From Plectosphaerella cucumerina (taxonomy: Eukaryota > Ascomycota > Sordariomycetes > Glomerellales > Plectosphaerellaceae): a DNA stretch of 64,000 nucleotides. Shown in pieces: positions 43,429-53,300 of this stretch (position 1 is its first letter; each line of letters begins with the position of its first letter). The stretch spans positions 6,014,001 through 6,078,000 of the forward strand of contig JAGPXD010000003.1 of the NCBI GenBank assembly GCA_020746995.1. Direction: 5' to 3'. The notes beneath the pieces were generated by a model, which saw only the letters and a list, made by a program, of their open reading frames with translations, ran no database searches and was not told where the DNA came from. The translations under genes and the position numbers were made by a program.

Positions 43429-45157
43429 ATGTCTTCAGATCCAACCCTCACCCCGGCTGAGGCCCAGCGAGCGGTCATGGGCAGGCCGACGCTTCAGATT
43501 CGGGCTTCCTCCTACAGGCGACCCAGTCTTGGGGCCGAACTCAGGAGCCCTCTGAGCGCCATCTCGCCACTGACCAGTCATGGGAAACATGCCATGACGC
43601 CCTTGAGGCAGGTGCAGCTGTCCTTTGAAGACCTCGAAATTGGCTCCCCCATCGACCCGGTGGCACTCAGCAGCCCCGGTCAGACCGTGGTGAGCCCTTC
43701 AAGCGGCCGCAATGCCCGCCGCTTCAGCGCCTTCAGGGGCTCATTGAGGAGCGGAAGTATCGATGCAGTCATGCACGACATTGCCTTTGGTGAGTCTCAC
43801 ATGCCCCGTTACGCCTGGCGCAAGAACTGACCCTCGCAATCAGTACCCCCTAAACCGCCCCTGGATGAGACCAGTGAGCAAATAGCCCACAAGGTTCTCG
43901 ATGTGCTCGAAGTATTCGGCAGGCACATTATCCCTGAGGGACAGGAGAATCACGAGTGGCTGGGCCGCAAGATGTTCCATCCCCGAGTCGAGGACTACGT
44001 CAAGAGGGGCGAGTCTGTCAAGATGATCATCCCAGCGTTCCCTTGGAAGAGCGTCAACCGCACGGACAAGGTGACGGGGACCCTCCCTGACCTGGGAGAG
44101 GAGCTTGCTCTTGCTCGTCTGAACGATCTTTGCGAGGAGATTGGCAAGGTCTACCAGCATGGTGCCGAGGTTCACATTGCCACGGATGGCCTTGTCTTCA
44201 ACGGTAAATCTTCGACATTCACCTGATGAATCGATCCGGTACTGACTGCACGCAGATGTCGTCGGCATTACTGACGATGAGACGTGGGACTATGGCGCCA
44301 CCCTCATCGAAATGGCTCAGGCCAGGGGCTACGTGGGCATCAAACTCCTCCGCGTCATGGACTTCCTCGGCCTGACCACCGAGGGCGAGCCCATGACAAA
44401 GGAGAAGTACATGGAACTCGTGGACGAGAGCCGCAAGATGTTGGAAGCACAGTTCGGCGACCCCAACAAAGACGTCCGCGCGCTCATCGACACAGACAAT
44501 GACACGCTCATGACGTACCGCGGCTTCATCCGGTTCCTCGAGGCAGACCTACGCGAGAGCCCCGTGGCAGCGCATGCGACTTCAGGCCATAAGTACCGCA
44601 AGATTGTCAAGGAGGTGGCCATGAAGATGATGATGCGAGCCGAATCGTTCACCAAGATCATCCTGGCCACCTGCCCGCACCACATACGCCTATCGATTCA
44701 CCCCTCGAGCGGTGCCGTCAAGCTTTCCATGCCCTTGCTGGTCGAGAAGCACAACCCGGATGGCTTCCCTCGCACCCCGTGGCACAGCTCCATCGCCGTG
44801 TCACTGGATGGAGGGTACCGCTCTCTTCACGCCAAGGACGTAAGAGACACCCACGACCTAGTCATGAAGAACGGTCGGGCTTGGTGCTTCCGCGAGAAGT
44901 CTGACTTGTTTGATCTGGGCGATGATGTCGAGATTGAACACCTCTACCCGACAGGAGTCGAAGTCCACCCCCGCGATGGGCTTCAAGGCAAACTTGTGCT
45001 CTCCGAGGGTGCAAGGGACAAGCTAATCAAGCTGTCGAAGCTACAGCCAGTACGTGTGGTTGACTTCCAGATTGTGCCGCTGGAGAACCAAGAGCTGGAG
45101 AAGAGGACGTCATCCGTGACAGCTATTCCTATTATTTCGGAAGTTTCTAGTTATTAG
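43429..45157 (+). CDS. isocyanide synthase / DIT1-PvcA (dityrosine-pyoverdine) family protein
   Basis: Exons 43429-43789, 43844-44203 and 44256-45157 give 540 aa. Residues 1-~120 are Ser/Pro-rich and probably disordered. The DIT1/PvcA domain runs from about 125 to 450: IPAFPWKSVNRTDKV near 182, TLPDLGEELALARLNDLC, VHIATDGLVFNDVVGITDDETWDYG near 235, and FPRTPWHSSIAVSL near 411. These are family hallmarks. Characterised members (PvcA, XanB) use ribulose-5-phosphate to turn the amine of Trp or Tyr into an isonitrile. Yeast Dit1 makes a formyl-tyrosine spore-wall precursor. There is no fused TauD/PvcB oxygenase or NRPS module, so the direct product could be an amino-acid isonitrile or a formyl derivative. 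An in-frame upstream ATG exists at 43246. Its partners are discussed in the findings. Confidence 0.93.
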
Positions 45158-45509
45158 GATGCATGTTTGTTTCGTGTAGGAATCAGTTGGGCTTTGGTTG
45201 ACTTCCTTGAAAATTGCTCTCAGTCATGATGTGTGGAAATGGTGTCTGCTTCCATAACCTAGGTATCACAACGACCTCCCATCCACTTATGATTCCGTAC
45301 GGGGAACGAGGGAGGACAGCCCATGCTTCGGTCGTCACTACAGACTGACAATGCGCGTGATGACATGACATGAGCTGAGCTTGACAACGACATGAGACAT
45401 GCACTGACTACGGTGAACTCGCGCCTCCCAATTATTATCGTGTTCGACAGTCTTTCGACCCCCCCTAAGCGATCTTGCGACTCGTTTACTCTTTATCTTG
45501 CAAACAAGT
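45158..45509. other. convergent intergenic, no gene recognised
   Basis: About 350 bases between the stops of the isocyanide synthase and the LysM gene, presumably both 3' UTRs. Confidence 0.6.
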
Positions 45510-46872
45510 TCAAACACCAACACACTGGTGCACGCCAGCCCACATGTTCCTGCAGTCGGCGCCCACACCAGTATTCCACTTGGCAAAGTCGGCCAGAGTG
45601 ATCTTCTGGTAGCTGATCACATCGGCGCACTTCACGTTGGAATTTGCGATCCAGTGAAACTTCTTACAGTAGGTCACCATGCCGGGCTGGGTAGGCTGAG
45701 GAGTCTGGATACCGTTGCCGGCGGAGGTGGTGGTGGTAGGGGCAGGGGCAGAGCCTCCGATGACACCAACGCAGACATTGACCTCGGCCCACATGCCGCT
45801 GCAGTCGCTGAGAACGGTGGGGTTCCACTTGACAAAATCGGCGCGGCTGATCTTCTGGTAGCTAGTGACCTGGTCACAGTTGACGCCCTTGGCGATCCAG
45901 TGGAACTTGTTGCAGTTGGTGACCATGCCCGGCTGGGTGGGTTGGGGAGTCTGAACACCGTTGCCGGCGGTGGTTGTGGTGGTGGGGGCGGGGGTGCCTC
46001 CGATGACGCCGACGCAGACCTGGACACCAGACCACATGCCGGTACAGTCGCTGTTGACGGAGGGGTTCCACTTTGCAAAGTCCGCCAAGGTGATCTTCTG
46101 ATAGCTGATAACGTCGGCGCACTTGACGTTCGAGTTTGCAATCCAGTGGAACTTGTTGCAGTTGGACACCATGCTGGGCTGGATGGGGAGGGGCGTGGTG
46201 ACGCCGTTGGGGCCGACAGAAGTCGTGGGCGTGGGCACTGCGATGACGCCGACGCACACCTGGACGCCGATTTGCATGCCGCTGCAATCGCTCTTGACGG
46301 TCGGGTTCCACTTGAGGAAGTCGTCGCGCGAAATCTTTTGGTAGCTTATGACGGCCTCGCACTTCACGTTGGTGCTAGCGATGTAATGGAACTTGTTGCA
46401 GTTGGTCACCATGCCAGGCTGAGTGGGCAGGGGCGTCGAGACGCCGTTGCCGGGCTTCGTCGTAGTTGGGGGTGCCGTGGTGGTGGGGCCGCCGGGACCG
46501 GCCGTGGTGATCATCGTGGTCGGTGTGGGCACCCCGGGGCTTGGCTCGCCGAAGGCCTCGACGCAATAGGAGCGCTGAGCCTGGAGCACGCACGGGTTTG
46601 GCACCGAGGGGTTCTGCGCCATGATCAGCTAGGAAAGACCCGAGAGGGAACGTTTGACTCACCCATCGCAAGAAATCCTCAGTGGAGATGACGAGATTCT
46701 CGGTGAGGAAAGACGCGCAATTCCCAGAGCCATCGTAGTCTCCCCACCACGTACAATGAGGAGTCGTGTTGGGATCCGTGGGGAACAACGGCTCGGGGTC
46801 CATCCTGCGGGCGGCGACCTGAGTGGTCACGGCAGCGGCCGCCAAGAGCAGGCTGCACTTGAAGAGAGACAT
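45510..46872 (-). CDS. secreted multi-LysM protein
   Basis: Exons 46663-46872 and 45510-46613, joined over a 49-bp intron, give 437 aa. MSLFKCSLLLAAAAVTTQVAA is a signal peptide. The intron splits the first LysM (CTWWGDYDGSGNC ... TEDFLRW/NPSV ... YCVEA). Four further LysM-like repeats follow, each with NCNKFHWIA (or variant), CADVISYQKI, DFAKWNP and VCVGVI. Thr/Pro-rich linkers between them are likely O-glycosylated. LysM modules bind chitin or related N-acetylglucosamine polymers. In plant- or insect-associated fungi such proteins can shield hyphae or mask chitin fragments. That role is inference here. No enzyme domain or GPI signal is seen. It lies close to a LysM chitinase locus. Confidence 0.93.
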
Positions 46873-47944
46873 GCTGCGGGGGAATGGGAAGAAGGTGCAA
46901 GATGTGAAACAAGTGACGAGCTTGAAAACTACCAAAGTGGCGAGAGCCGTTGGAGGAACGGAAGACCTTGTAGTGACTGCGTCGAGTGTCTTGAATTATA
47001 TGTCCTCAGTTCCAGGCACATGAGTTTTCGCCTAGTGAGATGCCCACGTGCATTCTCAACCCCCCCCGGCACGGTCCCATCATCTCCGTCCCCTACTCAC
47101 CCAATTCATCTTTCAGCCTCTTTCTCGTGTTCTTCACATGTTCTAGGCCTGTGCATGGCCCGGCCTGGGCCGTGCCGCTGGAGATCCTTCGCTCTCGAGA
47201 ACGGGGTCTAGCGACTGCTATTCTTTTCTCCATCTTTCCTCCCCCCTTGTTGGTGCATCGTAGATGAGGGTGCAAATTTCACGACATGGGTGTCGAAGCG
47301 AGGGGACCTGCAGGGAGGGGGGTTCATTCGTAGCCGACTCTCGCCAAGGATTTCGACCCACATTCTAGCCTCCGAGTCGTTCTTCATGTTCTCGCCTCGT
47401 TCTCCCCTGCATGTAACATCAAAGTTGCGCGATTTGCAGGGAATTCACGGATAAAACCCGAGCATGCCAATAGAATACCGCAGTTCATGCCAGAGTTCGA
47501 CGGGTGAACAGCCTGAATTGGCCGAGATGATTGAGCTTTGTGTAATTTTTGGGGGGGACAAGCACATGCCAAGAAATCGTAGATCGGTCTGCGCTGTACC
47601 TTGCAGTAGTGGGCGACAACGCGGCCCTCGAACCGATGCCGCGCGAGTCACATCATTTCCTCCTTTACGAGTAGCCAATTATTCGATGACTGTCTGTCCC
47701 CCTCCTCCCTTGCCTTGCAGAGCATGAGTTTCTGTTGCTATTATTCTCAGCACCAATATCATAAGAATGAGCGGCTCGAAATGAGTAAAACTAAAAATAT
47801 GATGTCTCTTGGAATAATGCATGTACAAGGAAATCGTTCCAACAAGGAGGAAGCATGAGGAGTAAATGCGGATGAAGACAGAACAGACATGTTTCAACCG
47901 ACACGCAGCATCTCACCGTGCCACTATTCCCACGCATCAGCAAG
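46873..47944. other. intergenic, no gene recognised
   Basis: About 1.07 kb between the LysM gene start and the stop of the next minus-strand gene. An AT-rich TATA-like stretch near 46993-47000 fits the LysM promoter. Nothing else is supported. Confidence 0.55.
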
Positions 47945-49096
47945 TCAGCGACGTGTTGGGGTGATAGGTGCGCTGAAACCACACTCTCCGGCACCCGTGC
48001 CAACATTGGATCCTTGCATCTTCAGAATGGAAGATCTCAGAGTGATGAACTCGGCCCTGACCCTCTCGTGTTCCAAGGCACCAGCATCGCCAGCCTGAGC
48101 ATAGCTGCCGCCGGCTGCCGATCCCCATTTCCTCGCCATGTGTTTCATCGAATCGATTGCAACATCCCGTAGGGCTGGGTTGGACTTCAAGCTCTGCTTG
48201 AACTTCTTGACAGTTGCTTTGACGTCGACGGCGTTTTTGATCTCGTTGTCGGCAAAAATTGAGTTCTCGCTGTTGGGCACCTGGACGCTGACCTTCACCG
48301 TTGGTGACGTGATGACCCAGGCGCGCCCAATTGAGCTGCCCTTGCCGGGCAATTTGGCCTCGACGTCACGCCTGACACTGTCGTAGATAGCTTTGGACTT
48401 GAACTTCTCCGCGTCCATGCCGCGACCGATGACTGCCTCTTTCGCGGCTGCCCTCAGATCCCTCAGGTAGATGGCTGCGCCGCCTGGATTCAGCTGGTAC
48501 AACTCATGAATGCGGTAGCCGACAACTTTGAGGATGTTGTCCCACTGAAAGTAGTTGGAGTTGCCCTGATGGGTTGTGGCTTTGCAGCAGTCGCCGAGCA
48601 GCTTGTCCAGGTCGAAGCCGCCGAAGCTGAACTTGTCTGCCATGTCGACATTCGAGTCGATATCGGGCATGGCCTGGCCTGCGCGGTGCTGCCATCTGGC
48701 CATGTTCTTGACCGAAAGCAGCGTGGGCGCCCATGAGTTGATCGCGTTCCTTTCGGGGCCGTCGCGGGGATAGGTGAAGGCGGATCTGCCGGCGAGGCGG
48801 GCAAACTCGTGAAAGTTAAGGCCATACTTGCCGGCCGGTGCCGGGACCGGCCTGTCTAGGGCTGTCCCAGTTCTGTCGGGAAGGTTGCGCCCCAACTTCC
48901 ACGGCTTTTCGGCATCAGGGTCGGTTGGGTCCCATGTCCCAGCGGCAATGGCTGCCGCCGAGCTCAGGTCGACATCCATACGGTATGCCGTGTACATGAA
49001 GAGGGCCTCGACACCTCTGACCTCCCATCCTGCATGGACCACGTCGAGAGCCATGCTCATGGCGAGCATGGCCAAAGGTTTGAAGCGGAAACGCAT
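47945..49096 (-). CDS. secreted protein of unrecognised family, divergent from the GH18 chitinase
   Basis: 383 aa in one exon from the ATG at 49096. MRFRFKPLAMLAMSMALDVVHAG is a clear signal peptide. The open frame continues upstream to 49411, but that part is leader-like. The mature protein is mixed helical with few cysteines (CCKATTH near residue 172 and one late Cys), no TM helix and no recognisable catalytic motif. Segments such as DKFSFGGFDLDKLLGDCC and YFQWDNILKVVGYRIHELYQL look well folded. It starts 1.3 kb from, and is divergent to, the large chitinase gene, a pairing that suggests joint expression. A function as a co-secreted partner is only a guess. Confidence 0.75.
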   Translation of the reverse strand: MRFRFKPLAMLAMSMALDVVHAGWEVRGVEALFMYTAYRMDVDLSSAAAIAAGTWDPTDPDAEKPWKLGRNLPDRTGTALDRPVPAPAGKYGLNFHEFARLAGRSAFTYPRDGPERNAINSWAPTLLSVKNMARWQHRAGQAMPDIDSNVDMADKFSFGGFDLDKLLGDCCKATTHQGNSNYFQWDNILKVVGYRIHELYQLNPGGAAIYLRDLRAAAKEAVIGRGMDAEKFKSKAIYDSVRRDVEAKLPGKGSSIGRAWVITSPTVKVSVQVPNSENSIFADNEIKNAVDVKATVKKFKQSLKSNPALRDVAIDSMKHMARKWGSAAGGSYAQAGDAGALEHERVRAEFITLRSSILKMQGSNVGTGAGECGFSAPITPTRR

Positions 49097-50381
49097 GGCG
49101 AATGGACGTTTCAGTACCGAGAGGCGAAATTCAGAAGGGAGAATCTGACGGTGACCACGGGAGTGAAAAAGACAGAATAAAGGCAAGGAAAAGAGAGCGA
49201 TGCACTTCTCCTCCTTTCTTGTCGGGTCGATGCAGATTTGTCGTTCTGATACCCCCCGAAGTCGATGAAGAACCGCGGCTCCAGTTGAAAACCTGGATGT
49301 TACAAGGAAAGACAAGCTGTGCGAGCGGTCGGCGTAAGGTATCCTTTTCCTTATTAGCACGAGCGACACACAGCTACCAGTGAGATTTGACCTTGACTTG
49401 AACACACGCACCCTTCCGAAGAAGTTCCTAGGAATAGTGACCTAGAGAGCTTCTCCTGAATCTAGGCCATTCCATTTTGATGCCCTCGTATTTCTCCTCC
49501 TGAACATTGCAAATTGCACTCACGCAATGCGAGGTCGAATTAACCGTCAAAGTCTAACCGAGCGCAAATGGCGGCCTTTACTGTAGACAGGGGTGTCGAT
49601 TAAGCTTCACTCGAAATGCGTCTGCCGAGAGATGCAGAGGCTTGTTTCCACCAGATCGCGCTCTTCTCTGTCCATGCACGTGGAAGAGAAATTGGCGCCG
49701 CAGCGTTGCACTGGGCGAGACCGAGCAGGCGAACGAGAAGCTCCGGATCGGGCAGGGGGACCACAACCAGCTTCCTTTTAGGGATAGTAGAAGTTCGGGG
49801 CAGTGCAGACAAACCCTCCCTCATAGGTATGTATTGGTGGAATACCGGAAATGTTATTCCTTCCCAGCATCGTACCTATGCAGAGACTCGGAATGCTCCC
49901 GGCATGCATTGAACCCCCTGTGGCGGAGCTCATGAAGAATCCTTTGCGAGAAAACGGTCTTTTGATTGAAAATTGCCACGATGTTTTTCATGGAAGCCAA
50001 ATGAGTCCGGGAAGGCTCGGCCAGTCCAGAGCCATCCAGCGCAAAGGCCGCGTCTAGACCTCTCCTCTCGGTATTAGGTATTCCGTACTCATCGAGAGCT
50101 CTGCAGAATGGCTCCAGCCTGGATGCTAATCTTGTATACTTTAATCTACGCCTGGACCGTCCAAGCGACGTCGACATGTGAATCCGTATAAGTCTTTCGG
50201 TCTCATTCGTATTTCCAATCTCCGTCTCTGAGGGCATATACCTTGATCAGGCACATAACACTGACAACAATCTGTCCGTCTTTGGTGTTGACTGCCATCA
50301 CTCTTTTCTCGCCACCCCTCTTGCCTATCATCAGTCTCATTCTTTTCACCCATTTGTTCGTCTCCGTTTCATCCGATCACA
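49097..50381. promoter_or_regulatory. divergent promoter region between secreted protein and chitinase
   Basis: About 1.3 kb without a supported gene. Short overlapping frames near 49.6-50.2 kb lack motifs. A pyrimidine-rich leader of about 100 bases precedes the chitinase ATG. Confidence 0.5.
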
Positions 50382-53300
50382 ATGCGAGGCCAACACATCG
50401 CCGCCTCTGTCGGGGGGTGGCTTGGCCTCTTGGCCGCCGCCCCGTTCGTCGCCGCCGTCGCCGACCCCAAAGGCTTCGATTTTGGCACGTTTCCCGGCCC
50501 TCCTCCTTCCCTTGAGCCGCCACGCAGCAGCCTTTGCCCCGGCCGTTGCTCTGACTCCGGTCCGACTGGATTCAGTTGGTCGGTGGTCCCCTCGATCTCG
50601 GCCCTCAAGTCGTGCAACGAGACCATTCTTTTCCAGTCTTCTCTCCAGACGTCCATCACCTCGTCTAGCGTCGTTCTCAGGGCCTGCAGCGTCCCCGAGT
50701 CCCTCTCGAAGAGAGCCCAGGCAGACGAAACAAAGTACGGGCCCCCTTGCCTGGCTTCCGCGGAGCTCAGGTCCTCAGAGGTCGACGTTCAGGTCAGCTG
50801 GTCAGGCGACAAGGCCACAAGCGGAACCGCCTCGGACGTGGCCAACGCGCTGCTGCAGCTCCAGAAGAACCTGGTGGAGGACCCGACCTGTGGTGCCACG
50901 ACCCTCCTCGCAAGATCTGGCAACGTCGTCGTCGGCATCTGGGTTGGCCGCCAGATCCGCAAGACATCAGCTGCCGCCGCGCTCGTCAACCGCTTCGCCG
51001 AGTCAGTGGCTGCCAGGGCGACCTCGCTCCCCATCAAGGGAACCGCACAGCTCTGCGGCACCGAAAAGCCCTCGAGCCAGGACTTTGGCATTTTCTACGA
51101 CACCACCGGGAAGGTCTCTGACGCCTTCAGCGCTATGCAGGGCTGGTCCGAAGGCGATTGTATCTCTGCTTTCGAGCAGCTGGAGTTGTGGAAGGGCATC
51201 GCCATCGACATCATTCCCGCGTCGGCCCTCAGCATGGGAGCCGACAAGGCCATTCCCGAGGCCAAGGGCAGCAGAAACAACCAGACAGCGCCTGCGGCTT
51301 CCAGAAGCCGGTCGACAATCCTCAGCGTCACTTCCGTCTCCGCCGAGCCGACGTCCTCGGTCGCACCAGGCAAGCTTGACTCTCGCGCCGTTTGCAAGAC
51401 TGTCAAGGTCGAGGCAGCCGACAGCTGCTACACCATCGCCACGCAAAAGTGCGGCATCAAGCTCCTCGACCTGTACAAGTTCAACGGCGGCAGCTCCGAG
51501 CTCTGCAACAATCTCGAGGCCGGTAGCGAGGTGTGCTGCTCCAGCGGCGCTCAACCCGAGCCCGAGCCCAAGCCAGCCATGAGACTCGCTGCCGCCGAGT
51601 GCAAGTACGTCATTGTCGAAAAGGGCGACACTTGTACGTCAATTGCCGCCGAGTGCGGCATCACTCTGGAACAGTTTTACAGCTTCAACCGCAACTCCCA
51701 GTCCTGGTGCAACAGCCTCGTGGTGCGATCCCCGGTCTGTTGCAGCCAGGGACAGCTCCCGGACCTGAGACCCCAGAAGAACAGCGACGGGTCTTGTTTC
51801 GCCTACACCATTCAGCCCGACGAAGGATGCTACGACATTGCCGACAGGCACCGGATTTCTGAGGACCAGCTCCATAACTTCAACAAGGGGAAGACATGGG
51901 GATGGACCGGATGTGGTCTCCTTCAGAAGTACCACCAGATCTGCCTGAGTGAGGGGACGCCGCCCATGCCGTCTTCAATCAGCAACGCCGTCTGCGGTCC
52001 GCAGAAGCCCGGCACCGCAAAGCCCAGTGGCAACGCCAAGCTCGCCGACTTGAACCCCTGCCCCCTCAACGTCTGCTGCAATATTTGGGGCCAGTGTGGT
52101 ACCACCAAGGACTTTTGTGTTGATACCACCGTCGACAACACGCCCGGAACGGCCAAGGAGGGTACGTACGGCTGTGTCTCCAACTGCGGCATGGACATCG
52201 TCAACAAGGACACAGCACCTTCTCAGTTCAGGAGGCTCGGCTACTTTGAGGGTTGGAACTTCAAGCGGCCCTGTCTCAACATGGACGTCTCACAGATCCC
52301 CGAGAGGCACTACGATGTCATCCACTTTGCCTTTGGGTGGATCAGCGAGGACTTCCAGATCAGCGCCGGCCCCGACGTCAAGGAACAGTTCGACAAGTTT
52401 GTCAAGGAGAAGGTTTCGTACAAAAAGGTCATCTCCTTTGGCGGCTGGGCATTTTCCAATGAGCCGGCAACGAGTCACATTATCCGCAACGCCGTCAAGC
52501 CCCAGAACGCCGTCAAGTTCGCCACCAATCTGGTTGCCTTCGTCAACGCCAACAATCTGGACGGTCTCGATATCGACTGGGAGTATCCCGGCGCCACGGA
52601 CATTGACGGCAGCCAGCCCGGCACCGAGGAGGACGGCAAAAACTACCTTGCCTTCCTCCAGCTCGTCAAGAGGCGTCTGGGAACCAGCAAGACGCTCGCC
52701 ATTGCCGCGCCGGCATCCTTCTGGTACCTCAAGGCCTTCCCTATCGCCGAAATGGCCAAGGTCGTCGACTACATCGTGTACATGACGTACGACCTTGCCG
52801 GCCAGTGGGACGTGGGAAGCAAGTGGGCTCACGACGGCTGCGAGGGCGGGAACTGTCTCCGATCACACGTCAACAGTACTATGACGTACAGCTCCTTGTC
52901 AATGATCACCAAGGCTGGTGTGCCGTCTCACAAGATCCTGGTCGGAGTCAGCAGCTACGGCCGTAGCTTCAAGATGTCCCAGGTTGGCTGCGAGGGTCCG
53001 GACTGTACGTTCCAAGGCGCCCGCAACCAGTCTCCTGCCAAGCCTGGTCAATGTACCCGAGAGGGCGGCTACATCGCCGACGCCGAGATGGATCAGCTCA
53101 TGCGCCTGGCCGACAGTGGAGTCGAGGACACCGCCTACCGCAGCTACTACGATGCGTCGTCCGACTCTGACATTCTTGTCTACGACAGGTCTGAATGGGT
53201 CGCCTGGATGAGCCCCATCACAAAGGCCCGCCGCTCCGATTACTACAAGAGCCTCAACATGGGAGGAACCACCGATTGGGCCATCGATCTCAGCGTCTAT

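Noticed and set aside
38132..45157. NRPS/PKS-type biosynthetic cluster
   Set aside because: No carrier, condensation, ketosynthase, P450 or TauD-type oxygenase gene is visible in the window. Only a minimal isocyanide set is supported.
45498..46691. 397-codon open frame on the plus strand
   Set aside because: It is exactly antisense to the multi-LysM gene, which has a signal peptide, a spliced LysM and conserved motifs. The repeat structure simply mirrors onto the other strand.
47945..49096. Zymocin gamma-like tRNA nuclease partner of the chitinase
   Set aside because: Position beside a killer-toxin-like chitinase suggested it, but I see no sequence support for a nuclease. Kept as an unknown secreted protein.
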